Positions 23,902-32,360 of a stretch of DNA of 38,978 bases are shown piece after piece. This DNA is from an uncultured Clostridia bacterium (lineage in GTDB: Bacteria; Bacillota; Clostridia; Christensenellales; CAMQZB01), in the NCBI GenBank assembly GCA_947039455.1, contig CAMQZB010000016.1, positions 1 to 38,978 on the forward strand. The letters run 5' to 3'. The notes below the pieces were generated by a model. It worked only from the letters and a program-made list of their open reading frames with translations. It was not told the DNA's origin and did not search any database. Numbering within the stretch: position 1 is the first letter of the stretch; each line of letters opens with the position of its first letter. Position numbers and translations under genes: made by a program.

Positions 23902-23931
23902 AATAGCAATTTTTTAGTTAAAATTGCTATT
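23902..23931 (+). other. Intra-operon RNA hairpin between transporter and enzyme genes
   Basis: AATAGCAATTTT (23902-23913) and AAAATTGCTATT (23920-23931) form a perfect 12-bp stem with a 6-base loop. Only ATAATTT follows, not a proper T-run, so complete termination is unlikely. It may attenuate, or protect the upstream mRNA end, so that transporter and enzymes are made in different amounts. Confidence 0.65.
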
Positions 23932-23949
23932 ATAATTTAAAAGGTTAAA

Positions 23950-25173
23950 ATGAATAAAATAAATAAAAAAGAATTAATTATTGAATTGTTTGAAAGGTTT
24001 TCAAACATCGGAATAAATAAGCATAATGGGACAATCAGATTAGGTTATGAAGAAGATGAAAATCTTATGCATAATGAAGTGCAAAATATTGCTAGCGAAT
24101 TTGGTCTTAATGTCTATGTTGATGAAGTTGGAAACACTTTTGTGTCAAATGTAGATTGGAAAGAAGACGCATTTTTAATTGGCTCACATTTGGATTCTGT
24201 CATTGACGGTGGTCATTATGACGGCGTTGCTGGAATTATTGCAGGTCTAGTGATTGCTAAAACTATCATAGATGAAAACTTAAATATACCTGTGAAAATC
24301 GGAGCATTTAGATGCGAAGAGTCAAGCAATTTTCAATATTCAACTATTGGAAGTTCAATGATTACTAAAAAGGACTATTGGAACAATATTTCTTCGGCAA
24401 AGAGTCTTTGCGGGAAAAATATTGACGAAATATATACTGAAAGAAATTTTTCTAGAAATCCTGAATTAATTACAAATATCAAAGGGTATTTAGAACTTCA
24501 TATTGAGCAAGGAAGAGTGCTTGAAGAAGCAGATATCTCCGTTGGAATTGTAAACAAAATAGCTGGATACAAAAGATTTAGGGTGAATATAAAAGGACTC
24601 AGCGAACACTCAGGTGGAACTCCAATGAATATTAGGAAAGACGCTTTGTGCTGTGCCGCAGAAATTATTCTAGGTGTAGAAAATCTTGGAAGTATTATGG
24701 GTGAAGACAAGATAGTTGCCACTGTTGGTGAGATTTTGAACACTCCTAATGTAATGAATGTTGTGCCTGGAGAAACTGAACTTTATGTTGATATTAGAGG
24801 AATTGACGAGGACCAACTTTTGCAAATGGCACATATGTTAGTCAGTCAAATTTCTTTGCTTAAAGCAAAACGAAAACTAGAAATTGAAATAACACAAATT
24901 GCTTATGCAAAACCAATAAATATGAGTGAAAATTATATATCTCAATTTAAAAGTTGTGCTAAAAATCTTAATTTTAATGAAATGGTGTTAACAAGTGGCG
25001 CTGGTCACGATGCAATGAATTTTGTTGATATTTGCGAAACAGGAATGATTTTTATTCCCTGCAAAAATGGCGTAAGTCATAACAGAGAGGAAGAAATTTC
25101 TTTGGATCACTTAGTAAGCGGTGTTGATCTTATGATGGAATTTTTAAAGGAAAAGAACAATGCTTCTAATTAA
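23950..25173 (+). CDS. M20 family N-carbamoyl amidohydrolase, candidate ureidosuccinase
   Basis: 407 residues, hydantoinase/carbamoylase branch of peptidase family M20 (N-carbamoyl-L-amino acid hydrolase, beta-ureidopropionase, allantoate amidohydrolase). Metal site residues are visible: GSHLDS (H80), GGHYDG (D91), the Glu pair in CEESSNF (123-124), ELHIEQG (H184) and the C-terminal GVSHN His. The dimerisation-domain motif GLSEHSGGTPM is present. Most relatives have EEG-x-x-F where this one has EES-x-x-F. It overlaps the dihydroorotase gene by 14 bases. As dihydroorotase makes N-carbamoyl-L-aspartate and aspartase consumes aspartate, the expected reaction is N-carbamoyl-L-aspartate to aspartate, CO2 and ammonia (ureidosuccinase). 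The ribosome binding site is weak (AAAAGG). Family is certain, exact substrate inferred. Confidence 0.88.
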   Translation: MNKINKKELIIELFERFSNIGINKHNGTIRLGYEEDENLMHNEVQNIASEFGLNVYVDEVGNTFVSNVDWKEDAFLIGSHLDSVIDGGHYDGVAGIIAGLVIAKTIIDENLNIPVKIGAFRCEESSNFQYSTIGSSMITKKDYWNNISSAKSLCGKNIDEIYTERNFSRNPELITNIKGYLELHIEQGRVLEEADISVGIVNKIAGYKRFRVNIKGLSEHSGGTPMNIRKDALCCAAEIILGVENLGSIMGEDKIVATVGEILNTPNVMNVVPGETELYVDIRGIDEDQLLQMAHMLVSQISLLKAKRKLEIEITQIAYAKPINMSENYISQFKSCAKNLNFNEMVLTSGAGHDAMNFVDICETGMIFIPCKNGVSHNREEEISLDHLVSGVDLMMEFLKEKNNASN

Positions 25174-26437
25174 AAATGGATTAATTGTAGATGTTGAACA
25201 GCTTACATTATTAAGAAAAGATGTGCTAGTTGGTGATGATGGTGTAATAATTAACATTGATAGCAATATCGAATGTAAGGAAATTGAATGCAAGATTATT
25301 GATGCCAGTGACTTTATTGTTTCACCTGGATTAATTGACTGTCATGTGCATTTTAGAGACCCTGGATTTACCTATAAAGAAGATTTGTATACCGGATCAG
25401 CAAGTGCTGTGAAAGGCGGATTTACAACAGTGATTTGTATGGGAAATACATCGCCTTGTATGGATAATGTTGAGACCATTAATTATTTTGAAAACAAAGC
25501 AAAAACATTGGCTATTAATGTGAAAACGGTAGCTACAGTAACTGAAAATCTAAAAGGTAAAAAGATTAACGATTTAGAACTTTTGAAAAGTCACGGTGCT
25601 GTTGGGTTTAGCGACGATGGAATTAATATTGATGACACATCTATTTTATATGACGCAATGAATATTGCTAAAAAATTAAATGTACCAATATCATTGCACG
25701 AAGAAGATGTAAGGTTAATTGGAACTCATGGCATTAATGAGGGCGAAATTTCTAGTAAATTAAATATCAAAGGTGCAAAAGAAATTGCAGAAACAAGCAG
25801 TGTTGCTAGAGATGTAGTGATTGCGGTAGAAACAGGAGCAAAAACTATTTTTCAACATTTGAGTTCAGCTAAATCATTGGATATTCTTGAATTTTACAAG
25901 AAAAATAATAACAATATATTTTGCGAAATCAATCCTTTTCATTTTAGCTACAATGAATCTATAATATTGCAAAAAGGAGGGCTAGCAAAGTTGAACCCAC
26001 CTATTCGTAATGAAGAAAACAGGTTAAGAATATTAGAGCATATTAAAAAAGGAACAGTAGATGTTATCGCATCTGATCATGCCCCACACGCATTTGAAGA
26101 AAAAAACAATGAATTTGCTAAGTGTATGAGCGGAATTGTGGGACTAGAAACAAGTTTATCCCTTGGAATTACACATCTAGTTGAAAAAGAAGTAATAAGC
26201 CTCCCTAAACTTATTAGTATGATGACAATTAATATATCAAATATATTTAATTTAAATCGTGGGAAATTACAAATTGGCGAAATTGCAGATATAACTATTT
26301 TTTCTAGCAGTGAAAAAACAGTTGTGGGGGATTTTGAATCTAAATCACAAAACAGTCCATTGATTAGTGAAGAATTGACTGGCTCGATAAAATATACTAT
26401 ATGCAATGGAAAAATAGTTTATAAAAAAGAGGTATAA
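25160..26437 (+). CDS. pyrC: Dihydroorotase (class I)
   Basis: 425 residues. It interconverts dihydroorotate and N-carbamoyl-L-aspartate. Class I amidohydrolase landmarks: HVHFRDPG (His62, His64, and Arg66, which binds the substrate carboxylate), N96 in MGNTSP (usually MPNTxP, so Pro is replaced by Gly), SDDG (152-153), His180, His233, and SDHAPH (305-310) with the catalytic Asp306. The retained Arg66 and Asn96 favour dihydroorotase over hydantoinase or dihydropyrimidinase. Here it is flanked by catabolic genes and not by pyrB or carAB, so it probably runs in the ring-opening direction. It overlaps the M20 gene by 14 bases and is 1 base from pyrK. Confidence 0.92.
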   Translation: MLLIKNGLIVDVEQLTLLRKDVLVGDDGVIINIDSNIECKEIECKIIDASDFIVSPGLIDCHVHFRDPGFTYKEDLYTGSASAVKGGFTTVICMGNTSPCMDNVETINYFENKAKTLAINVKTVATVTENLKGKKINDLELLKSHGAVGFSDDGINIDDTSILYDAMNIAKKLNVPISLHEEDVRLIGTHGINEGEISSKLNIKGAKEIAETSSVARDVVIAVETGAKTIFQHLSSAKSLDILEFYKKNNNNIFCEINPFHFSYNESIILQKGGLAKLNPPIRNEENRLRILEHIKKGTVDVIASDHAPHAFEEKNNEFAKCMSGIVGLETSLSLGITHLVEKEVISLPKLISMMTINISNIFNLNRGKLQIGEIADITIFSSSEKTVVGDFESKSQNSPLISEELTGSIKYTICNGKIVYKKEV

Positions 26438-26438
26438 T

Positions 26439-27149
26439 ATGGCAAAAATAATAAGTAATAAAAAATTAAATGAAGAACATTTTCTATTGACCATTGAGAG
26501 CGAAAACAATGCGAAAATGGGTCAATTTTATATGCTATCATTGAATAATCAAAAAATGATGTTACCACGTCCAATTAGTATTTATGACAGAACTGAAAAG
26601 CAATTACAGTTTTTAATAAAAATTGGCGGTGAAGGTACAAAAGAATTGTCTGAACTAAAAGAAAATGATTTTATAGAAATACAAGATGTATGTGGTAACG
26701 GCTTTCCACAAGTTGCAGGTAAAATTGCACTTGTTGGAGGTGGTTGCGGAATAGCACCCATGAATCTAGTTCTAAAAGAGCTAAAGGCGTATGATAAATC
26801 TTCTGAAATCGATGTGTATTTAGGCTATGGAAAAGAAGCTTTTTTAGTGGAAGGTTTCAAACCATTGGCTAATGAAGTAATAGTGAACATTGGTGGATAC
26901 ATCATTGAAGATGTGGATTTTAACAAGTATGAATACATTTTTGTTTGTGGTCCAAATATTATGATGCAAAAACTACATGAGAAAGCAAAAGCAAACAATT
27001 CAAATGCCAAAATATATGTATCACTAGAGAAAAGAATGGCGTGCGGAACGGGAATTTGTCTTTGTTGTTCAACAAAACTAAAAGAAGGAAACAAAAGAGT
27101 CTGTAAAGATGGACCTGTGTTTTTAAGTGATGAGGTGTACTATGATTAA
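26439..27149 (+). CDS. pyrK: Dihydroorotate dehydrogenase electron transfer subunit
   Basis: 236 residues. It carries FAD and a [2Fe-2S] cluster and passes electrons between NAD(H) and PyrD1B. The FAD motif is PRPISIYD (43-50), the nucleotide-binding turn GGGCGIAP (100-107), and the cluster ligands are C202, C207, C210 and C222 in the C-x4-C-x2-C-x11-C pattern of Lactococcus PyrK; an extra Cys209 lies in the loop. It is 1 base after dihydroorotase and overlaps pyrD by 8 bases. With PyrD it allows NADH-driven reduction of orotate, the direction required for degradation. Confidence 0.94.
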   Translation: MAKIISNKKLNEEHFLLTIESENNAKMGQFYMLSLNNQKMMLPRPISIYDRTEKQLQFLIKIGGEGTKELSELKENDFIEIQDVCGNGFPQVAGKIALVGGGCGIAPMNLVLKELKAYDKSSEIDVYLGYGKEAFLVEGFKPLANEVIVNIGGYIIEDVDFNKYEYIFVCGPNIMMQKLHEKAKANNSNAKIYVSLEKRMACGTGICLCCSTKLKEGNKRVCKDGPVFLSDEVYYD

Positions 27150-28047
27150 TAGATTAAAGGTTGAATTGTGTGGAATTGAAATGAAAAATCCAGTTATACT
27201 TGCATCTGGAACTTGCAATTTCGGCAAAGAGTTAAATGAAAAATTTGATATATCTAAATTAGGCGGTTTATCATTGAAAGGATTAACTCTTAATGCTCAC
27301 TGTGGAAATAGTGGAGAAAGAGTTTTTGAAACAGCTAGTGGAATGATGAACAGTGTTGGAATGGAAAACCCTGGAGTAAAGAAATTTATTGAAAAAGAAT
27401 TGCCTAGATTAAATCAAATTGACACATTGAAAATTGTAAATTTAGGCGGTCATTCGAAAGATGATTATATCCAAGGAATTGAATTGTTAAATGATGCGGA
27501 TATACGCATTATAGAGTTAAATATTTCATGTCCAAATGTGAAAAGCGGTGGAATGAGTTTTGGCATTGACGCAAAAAGTGCAGGGGAATTAGTTGGAGAT
27601 ATTAGAAAAATTTGCAAACACAAGTTGATGGTGAAGTTGTCTCCAAATGCTAAGGATATTGTTGAATTAGCTAAGGCATGTGAGGCAAATGGTGCGGATT
27701 CACTTTCTCTAATAAATACAGTTCAAGCAATGGCTGTTGATATAAGAAAAAAGAAACCATTTTTTGAAAACGTTTATGCAGGATTATCAGGTCCAGCGGT
27801 AAAACCCATAGCACTTAGAATGGTACATCAAGTTTGCCAAAATGTAAAAATTCCAGTTGTTGGAATTGGTGGAATATCTTCATGGGAAGATGTGGTGGAG
27901 TTTATAATGGTGGGAGCAAGTGCAATCCAAATTGGAACTGCTAATTTTGCCAATCCTCACACTGCAATTAAAATAATTGAAGGTCTTGAAAGTTACTGTG
28001 AAAGAGAAAAACTAAAAAATATAAATGAGATTAAAGGTATAATATAA
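27142..28047 (+). CDS. pyrD: Dihydroorotate dehydrogenase, class 1B catalytic subunit
   Basis: 301 residues from ATG 27142; the GTG at 27127 that opens the frame is rejected because GAGGTG (27132-27137) serves the ATG. FMN-containing barrel enzyme interconverting dihydroorotate and orotate. The catalytic Cys is residue 130 in [11 protein letters not shown], the same number as in Lactococcus Pyr[22 protein letters not shown]-x-x-AMAVDI, GLSGPAVKP and [11 protein letters not shown] are the other family motifs. Class 1B works with PyrK and NAD(H), which makes the reaction reversible. In Clostridium oroticum an inducible flavin/iron enzyme of this type reduces orotate. It overlaps pyrK by 8 bases and aspA by 1. 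Confidence 0.94.
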   Translation: MINRLKVELCGIEMKNPVILASGTCNFGKELNEKFDISKLGGLSLKGLTLNAHCGNSGERVFETASGMMNSVGMENPGVKKFIEKELPRLNQIDTLKIVNLGGHSKDDYIQGIELLNDADIRIIELNISCPNVKSGGMSFGIDAKSAGELVGDIRKICKHKLMVKLSPNAKDIVELAKACEANGADSLSLINTVQAMAVDIRKKKPFFENVYAGLSGPAVKPIALRMVHQVCQNVKIPVVGIGGISSWEDVVEFIMVGASAIQIGTANFANPHTAIKIIEGLESYCEREKLKNINEIKGII

Positions 28048-29471
28048 TGATTGATACAAAAGAAAAAATTAATATGAAGTCAAGAAGAGAAAAAGACTCA
28101 ATAGGAAGCAAGAATGTTCCTGAGGAAGTATATTATGGTGTTCAATCCCTAAGAGCAGCTGAAAATTTCAATATTACAGGATTGCTTATGCACAAGGAAA
28201 TTATAAATAGCTTAGCTGAAGTAAAGAAAGCCTGTGCAATTACTAATATGGGATTAGGAATAATCGATCGAAAGGTTGCAAATGCAATAATGAAAGCTTG
28301 TGATGAAATATGCACTGGAAAATTACATGACCAATTTATCGTAGATCCAATCCAAGGCGGAGCAGGAACTTCTTTGAACATGAATGCAAATGAAGTAATT
28401 GCAAATAGAGCGATTGAGTTTTTAGGCGGAGTGAAAGGCGACTATGATTTAGTGAGCCCAAACGATCATGTAAATTGTGGACAATCAACAAATGACGTAA
28501 TTCCAACTGCAGGAAAATTAACAGCGTTAAAATTATTAATTAAATTAGAGAAACAATTGTTAGATCTATACAATGCCTTAAAAGGAAAAGAACTTGAATT
28601 TGACGATGTAATCAAAATGGGCAGAACACAAATGCAAGATGCAGTTCCAATAAGATTAGGACAAGAATTTGGTGCATATGCCGAAGCGATATCTAGGGAT
28701 ATTGGAAGAATACAAAGAGCTAAAGAAGAAATGAGTATTGTAAACCTAGGCGGAACTGCAATTGGAACAGGAATAAATGCTGATGAAAAATATGTTAAGA
28801 GCATTGTGCCAAACCTAGAAAATGTAACTAAACTTAGATTGTTTCAAGCAAATAATCTAATTGACGCAACACAAAATCTTGATGGTTTCGTAGCAGTATC
28901 GTCACTAATAAAAACATGTGCGGTTAATCTATCTAAGATGGCGAATGATTTAAGATTGATGTCCTCAGGACCAAGAACAGGGTTTGGAGAAATTAAACTA
29001 CCTGAAAAACAAAATGGATCTTCAATTATGCCTGGAAAAGTTAATCCAGTAATACCAGAGGTAGTAAATCAAGTTGCCTTTAACATAATTGGAAACGACC
29101 TTACTATAACAATGGCAGCTAGTAGTGGACAACTAGAATTGAATGCATTTGAGCCTATAATTCTATATTGTCTATTCCAATCAATTGATACTCTTAGATA
29201 CGCTACCAATACATTTGTGGAAAATTGTGTAAAAGGGATAGTTGCTAATAAAGAGCATTGTGCGAATTTGGTTAACAACAGTGTGGGAATTATTACAGCG
29301 TTGTGTCCATATATTGGCTATGATAAAACAGCAATAATAGCAAAAAAGGCAATTAATGAAGGTGGAAATGTTAGAGAATTAATCTTAAATGAAAAATGTA
29401 TTTCAGAAGAAGAGTTGGATAAAATTCTGAATGTATACAGAATGACAGAACCAGGTATATTAGGAAAATAA
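28047..29471 (+). CDS. aspA: Aspartate ammonia-lyase (aspartase)
   Basis: 474 residues. It converts L-aspartate to fumarate and ammonia. Fumarase/aspartase superfamily: the N-terminal segment VPEEVYYGVQSLRAAENF is of the aspartase type, the substrate loop GQSTNDVIPTAGK is present, and the flexible active-site loop GSSIMPGKVNP is at 324-334 with the catalytic Ser. SGPRTGFGEI precedes it. It differs from the fumarase paralogue at 30662 in the aspartase-type start. ATG 28047 shares one base with the pyrD stop; an in-frame ATG at codon 10 is an alternative but has no ribosome binding site. It takes the aspartate produced from N-carbamoyl-aspartate into central metabolism. Confidence 0.92.
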   Translation: MIDTKEKINMKSRREKDSIGSKNVPEEVYYGVQSLRAAENFNITGLLMHKEIINSLAEVKKACAITNMGLGIIDRKVANAIMKACDEICTGKLHDQFIVDPIQGGAGTSLNMNANEVIANRAIEFLGGVKGDYDLVSPNDHVNCGQSTNDVIPTAGKLTALKLLIKLEKQLLDLYNALKGKELEFDDVIKMGRTQMQDAVPIRLGQEFGAYAEAISRDIGRIQRAKEEMSIVNLGGTAIGTGINADEKYVKSIVPNLENVTKLRLFQANNLIDATQNLDGFVAVSSLIKTCAVNLSKMANDLRLMSSGPRTGFGEIKLPEKQNGSSIMPGKVNPVIPEVVNQVAFNIIGNDLTITMAASSGQLELNAFEPIILYCLFQSIDTLRYATNTFVENCVKGIVANKEHCANLVNNSVGIITALCPYIGYDKTAIIAKKAINEGGNVRELILNEKCISEEELDKILNVYRMTEPGILGK

Positions 29472-29486
29472 TGGAGGGTGAAAATT

Positions 29487-30650
29487 ATGACAATTCAAGA
29501 AAAATCACTTAAAAAGCACTACCAATGGAAAGGTAAATTAGAAATTCATACTAAAATAGATATAAAGAATGTTGACGACTTGTCATTGGCGTATACTCCA
29601 GGAGTAGCTAGTGCATGTTTAGAAATAGAAAAGGATTATAACAAGAGTTTTGATTTAACATGGAGACATAATTGCGTTGCAGTTATAACTGATGGAACAG
29701 CTGTTTTAGGACTAGGTGATATTGGTCCAGAAGCTGGAATGCCAGTTATGGAAGGAAAGTGTGCCTTGTTAAAGAATTTTGCTAACGTTGACGCAATTCC
29801 AATTTGTATAAGAAGTAAAGACATTGATGAAATAGTCAAAACGGTTTATAATATTTCAGGAAGTTTTGGGGGCATAAATTTAGAAGATATATCAGCACCA
29901 AGATGTTTTGAAGTTGAGAGAAGACTGAAAGAAATCTGTGATATTCCCGTGTTTCATGATGACCAGCACGGTACTGCAATAGTTGTTGGTGCAGCGATGA
30001 TTAATGCTATTAAATTCTTGAAAAAAGATATATCTAGTATCAAAGTTGTAATCAATGGAGCTGGGGCGGCGGGAATTGCAATAGCAAATCACTTGATGAA
30101 GTTAGGCGTTGTTAATTTAGTACTTGTTGATATTAGCGGAGCTATTTGTGATGGTGACAAAACTTTAAGCGTTGTTCATACGGATATGGCTAAAAAGACT
30201 AATCCAAACAAAGAGAATGGTAGTTTAAAAGATGTGATTCAAGGTGCCGATGTTTTTGTTGGAGTTTCAGTTGGAAAAATTTTATCAAAAGAAATGGTTT
30301 CAACTATGAATAAAGACGCAGTGGTATTTGCTATGGCAAACCCTACTCCTGAAATAACACCAGAAGAAGCTCTTGCTGGTGGAGCAAGAATAGTTGGAAC
30401 AGGAAGAAGTGATTATGATAATCAAATCAATAATTTATTGGCATTTCCTGGTATATTTAGAGGTGCACTTGATTGTCGAGCAAAAGAAATTTCCGAAAAA
30501 ATGATGATAGAGGCAACTTACGCTATTGCCAACATTGTTGAAGACCATGAGCTGTGCGAGAAGTATATCATTCCAAGTGTTTTCAATCCACGTGTAGTTG
30601 ATGTAGTAGCGGAAGCTGTTAAGCGTGAATATTTAAATAAAAGTTTGTGA
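29487..30650 (+). CDS. Malic enzyme (malate dehydrogenase, decarboxylating)
   Basis: 387 residues from ATG 29487, which has GGAGGGTG just upstream; the frame opens at 29478 but without a site. It oxidises malate to pyruvate and CO2 with NAD or NADP. Motifs: LAYTPGVA near the start with the catalytic Tyr, [17 protein letters not shown], the metal loop HDDQHGTA (157-164), and dinucleotide fold GAGAAG (191-196). The length is that of the short bacterial form without the phosphotransacetylase domain. Cofactor preference cannot be decided by eye. In this operon it would take malate from the fumarase encoded next and return the reducing equivalent spent by PyrDK. Confidence 0.92.
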   Translation: MTIQEKSLKKHYQWKGKLEIHTKIDIKNVDDLSLAYTPGVASACLEIEKDYNKSFDLTWRHNCVAVITDGTAVLGLGDIGPEAGMPVMEGKCALLKNFANVDAIPICIRSKDIDEIVKTVYNISGSFGGINLEDISAPRCFEVERRLKEICDIPVFHDDQHGTAIVVGAAMINAIKFLKKDISSIKVVINGAGAAGIAIANHLMKLGVVNLVLVDISGAICDGDKTLSVVHTDMAKKTNPNKENGSLKDVIQGADVFVGVSVGKILSKEMVSTMNKDAVVFAMANPTPEITPEEALAGGARIVGTGRSDYDNQINNLLAFPGIFRGALDCRAKEISEKMMIEATYAIANIVEDHELCEKYIIPSVFNPRVVDVVAEAVKREYLNKSL

Positions 30651-30661
30651 GGTAGAATTAA

Positions 30662-32014
30662 GTGAAACGTATTGAAAGAGATTCTATGGGAGAAATAGAA
30701 ATAGAGGAAAATGCTTTGTGGGGTGCACAAACCCAAAGAAGTTTACTTAATTTTAATATTGGAAAAGATACTATGCCAATGGAATTAGTTAAAGCTATAG
30801 TAGTTGTGAAGCAAGCTTGCAGTAAAGCTAACTATAAAATGAATATTTTGTCAGAAAGTAAATTTAAAGCAATATATCAAGCTTGTGAAGAAATATTAGA
30901 AGGCAAATTTGACAATCAATTTCCTCTTAGCGTATGGCAAACGGGAAGTGGAACTCAAACGAATATGAATGTAAATGAAGTCATTGCAAATGTTGTGAAA
31001 TTAAATGGAGTGGAGACAGTTCACCCTAATGATGATGTTAATTTGAGTCAAAGTTCAAATGATGTTTTCCCCTCATCTATAAATATAGCTATACTTTTGA
31101 ATGTGAAAAATAACTTGATGAATGAATTGAAATTGTTAATTGAAGAATTTAAAGTTATTGAAAGTCAAAATATAGATGTTTTAAAAATAGGCAGAACGCA
31201 TTTGCAAGATGCAACACCAATAACCTTTGCTGAAGAAATCAGTGGTTGGTGGTCAGCTTTGCAAAGTGATTTTGAAATTATAGAAGTTGCAGTGAAAAGA
31301 CTTGAAAAACTAGCACTTGGTGGAACGGCAGTGGGAAATGGAATAAACTGTCCAAAGGGTTTCGATAAACAAGTTTGTGAAGAAATTTCCAAGTTGCTAG
31401 GTGAAAATTTTGAACCAGTAAAAAATAAATTCTCAGCATTATCTTCTAAAAATGATGTAGTAAATATTCATAGCTCGCTAAAAGTTTTAGCCTGTGATTT
31501 AATGAAAATAGCTAATGATATTAGATGGTTAGCAAGTGGTCCAAGATGTGGACTAGGAGAACTAACAATTCCTGAAAACGAACCAGGAAGTTCGATTATG
31601 CCAGGAAAAGTTAACCCGACACAATGTGAAGCTGTAACAATGGTTGCTGTTCAAGTGATAGCCAACGATGTAGCAGTGTCAATGGGCGCTACTCAAGGTA
31701 ATTTTGAATTAAACGTATATATGCCAATGATAATTTATAATTGTATGAAGTCAATAAATTTGCTAACAGATGTTATGGGTTCCTTTAGGACAAAGTGCGT
31801 TTGTGGTATAAAAGCAAACAAAGAAAAGATGAAAAACAATGTTGATCGCTCGCTAATGTTAGTTACTCTATTTTCGCCAACAATAGGCTATGAAAAATCT
31901 GTGAAGGTTGCAAAGTTTGCCTTTGAAAACAATATGACTTTAAAGGATGCATGTTTAAATTTAGATTACTTATCGGAAGGCGAAATCGACTTGATTTTAG
32001 GCAAAATTCGATAA
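30662..32014 (+). CDS. fumC: Fumarate hydratase, class II
   Basis: 450 residues, starting with GTG 30662; GAGGT (30649-30653) is 8 bases upstream and the N-terminus then aligns with the family (ERDSMGEI, ENALWGAQTQRSLLNF). It hydrates fumarate to malate. Signature loop GSSIMPGKVNP is at 309-319, preceded by SGPRCGLGEL, and the HPNDDVNLSQSSNDVFPSS segment is intact. Class II is oxygen-stable and has no iron cluster. It links aspartase (fumarate) to malic enzyme (malate). It is the last gene of the operon, followed by a strong terminator after about 155 bases. Confidence 0.94.
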   Translation: MKRIERDSMGEIEIEENALWGAQTQRSLLNFNIGKDTMPMELVKAIVVVKQACSKANYKMNILSESKFKAIYQACEEILEGKFDNQFPLSVWQTGSGTQTNMNVNEVIANVVKLNGVETVHPNDDVNLSQSSNDVFPSSINIAILLNVKNNLMNELKLLIEEFKVIESQNIDVLKIGRTHLQDATPITFAEEISGWWSALQSDFEIIEVAVKRLEKLALGGTAVGNGINCPKGFDKQVCEEISKLLGENFEPVKNKFSALSSKNDVVNIHSSLKVLACDLMKIANDIRWLASGPRCGLGELTIPENEPGSSIMPGKVNPTQCEAVTMVAVQVIANDVAVSMGATQGNFELNVYMPMIIYNCMKSINLLTDVMGSFRTKCVCGIKANKEKMKNNVDRSLMLVTLFSPTIGYEKSVKVAKFAFENNMTLKDACLNLDYLSEGEIDLILGKIR

Positions 32015-32360
32015 ATAACATTTAGAATTTTAAAATAAACAAACGGTAAATATTTTGTATTTATGATGAAACTTGAAGATTGGGCGGATGGAAATGCGCC
32101 GTTAAGATTACTCATGATATGTAACTAGAAATAGTTTGAAATGCATGGTATTTTGTAAATTAAATATATTTAAAAATGAGTTCTGTGTAGCACAGAACTC
32201 ATTTTTAGTTTTACTATGATTATATAGTAGAGATTATTTAAAGTGTTTCTCTGCAATTCATATATAACAAAATACGTTTAAGAAAATGGGAATTAACAGA
32301 GAAGTTAAGTGTACAGAGTATTGATGTTGGACCAAGTTTTTTTGTTATTAAAGAGGATTA
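32015..32360. other. Intergenic region after fumC
   Basis: This 346-base stretch contains the strong bidirectional terminator at 32171-32207 and otherwise A/T-rich sequence. Two short open stretches (from 32063 and from 32242) read protein-like for about 20 to 35 residues, but have no start signal worth annotating; they may be gene remnants. Confidence 0.6.
32171..32210. terminator. Strong terminator between fumC and the convergent minus-strand gene
   Basis: A perfect 17-bp stem (32171-32187 with 32191-32207) closes a 3-base loop TAG; A- and T-rich ends let it serve both the plus-strand operon and the convergent gene at 32361-33479. Confidence 0.92.

Noticed and set aside
23950-28047. Reductive uracil degradation (Pyd type: dihydropyrimidine dehydrogenase, dihydropyrimidinase, beta-ureidopropionase)
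   Set aside because: PyrD is a 301-residue class 1B enzyme with PyrK and catalytic Cys130, not a dihydropyrimidine dehydrogenase, and the cyclic amidohydrolase keeps the carboxylate-binding Arg and Asn of dihydroorotase. The following aspartase also calls for aspartate, not beta-alanine.
18984-32014. Reading the pyrC-pyrK-pyrD genes as a de novo pyrimidine biosynthesis operon
   Set aside because: The other biosynthetic genes are absent and the neighbours are a carbamoyl amidohydrolase, aspartase, fumarase, malic enzyme, importer and IclR regulator, all fitting degradation. No PyrR-type attenuator was seen either.
32063-32128. 21-codon frame beginning MMKLEDWADGN
   Set aside because: No ribosome binding site and too short to assign; at most a gene remnant.
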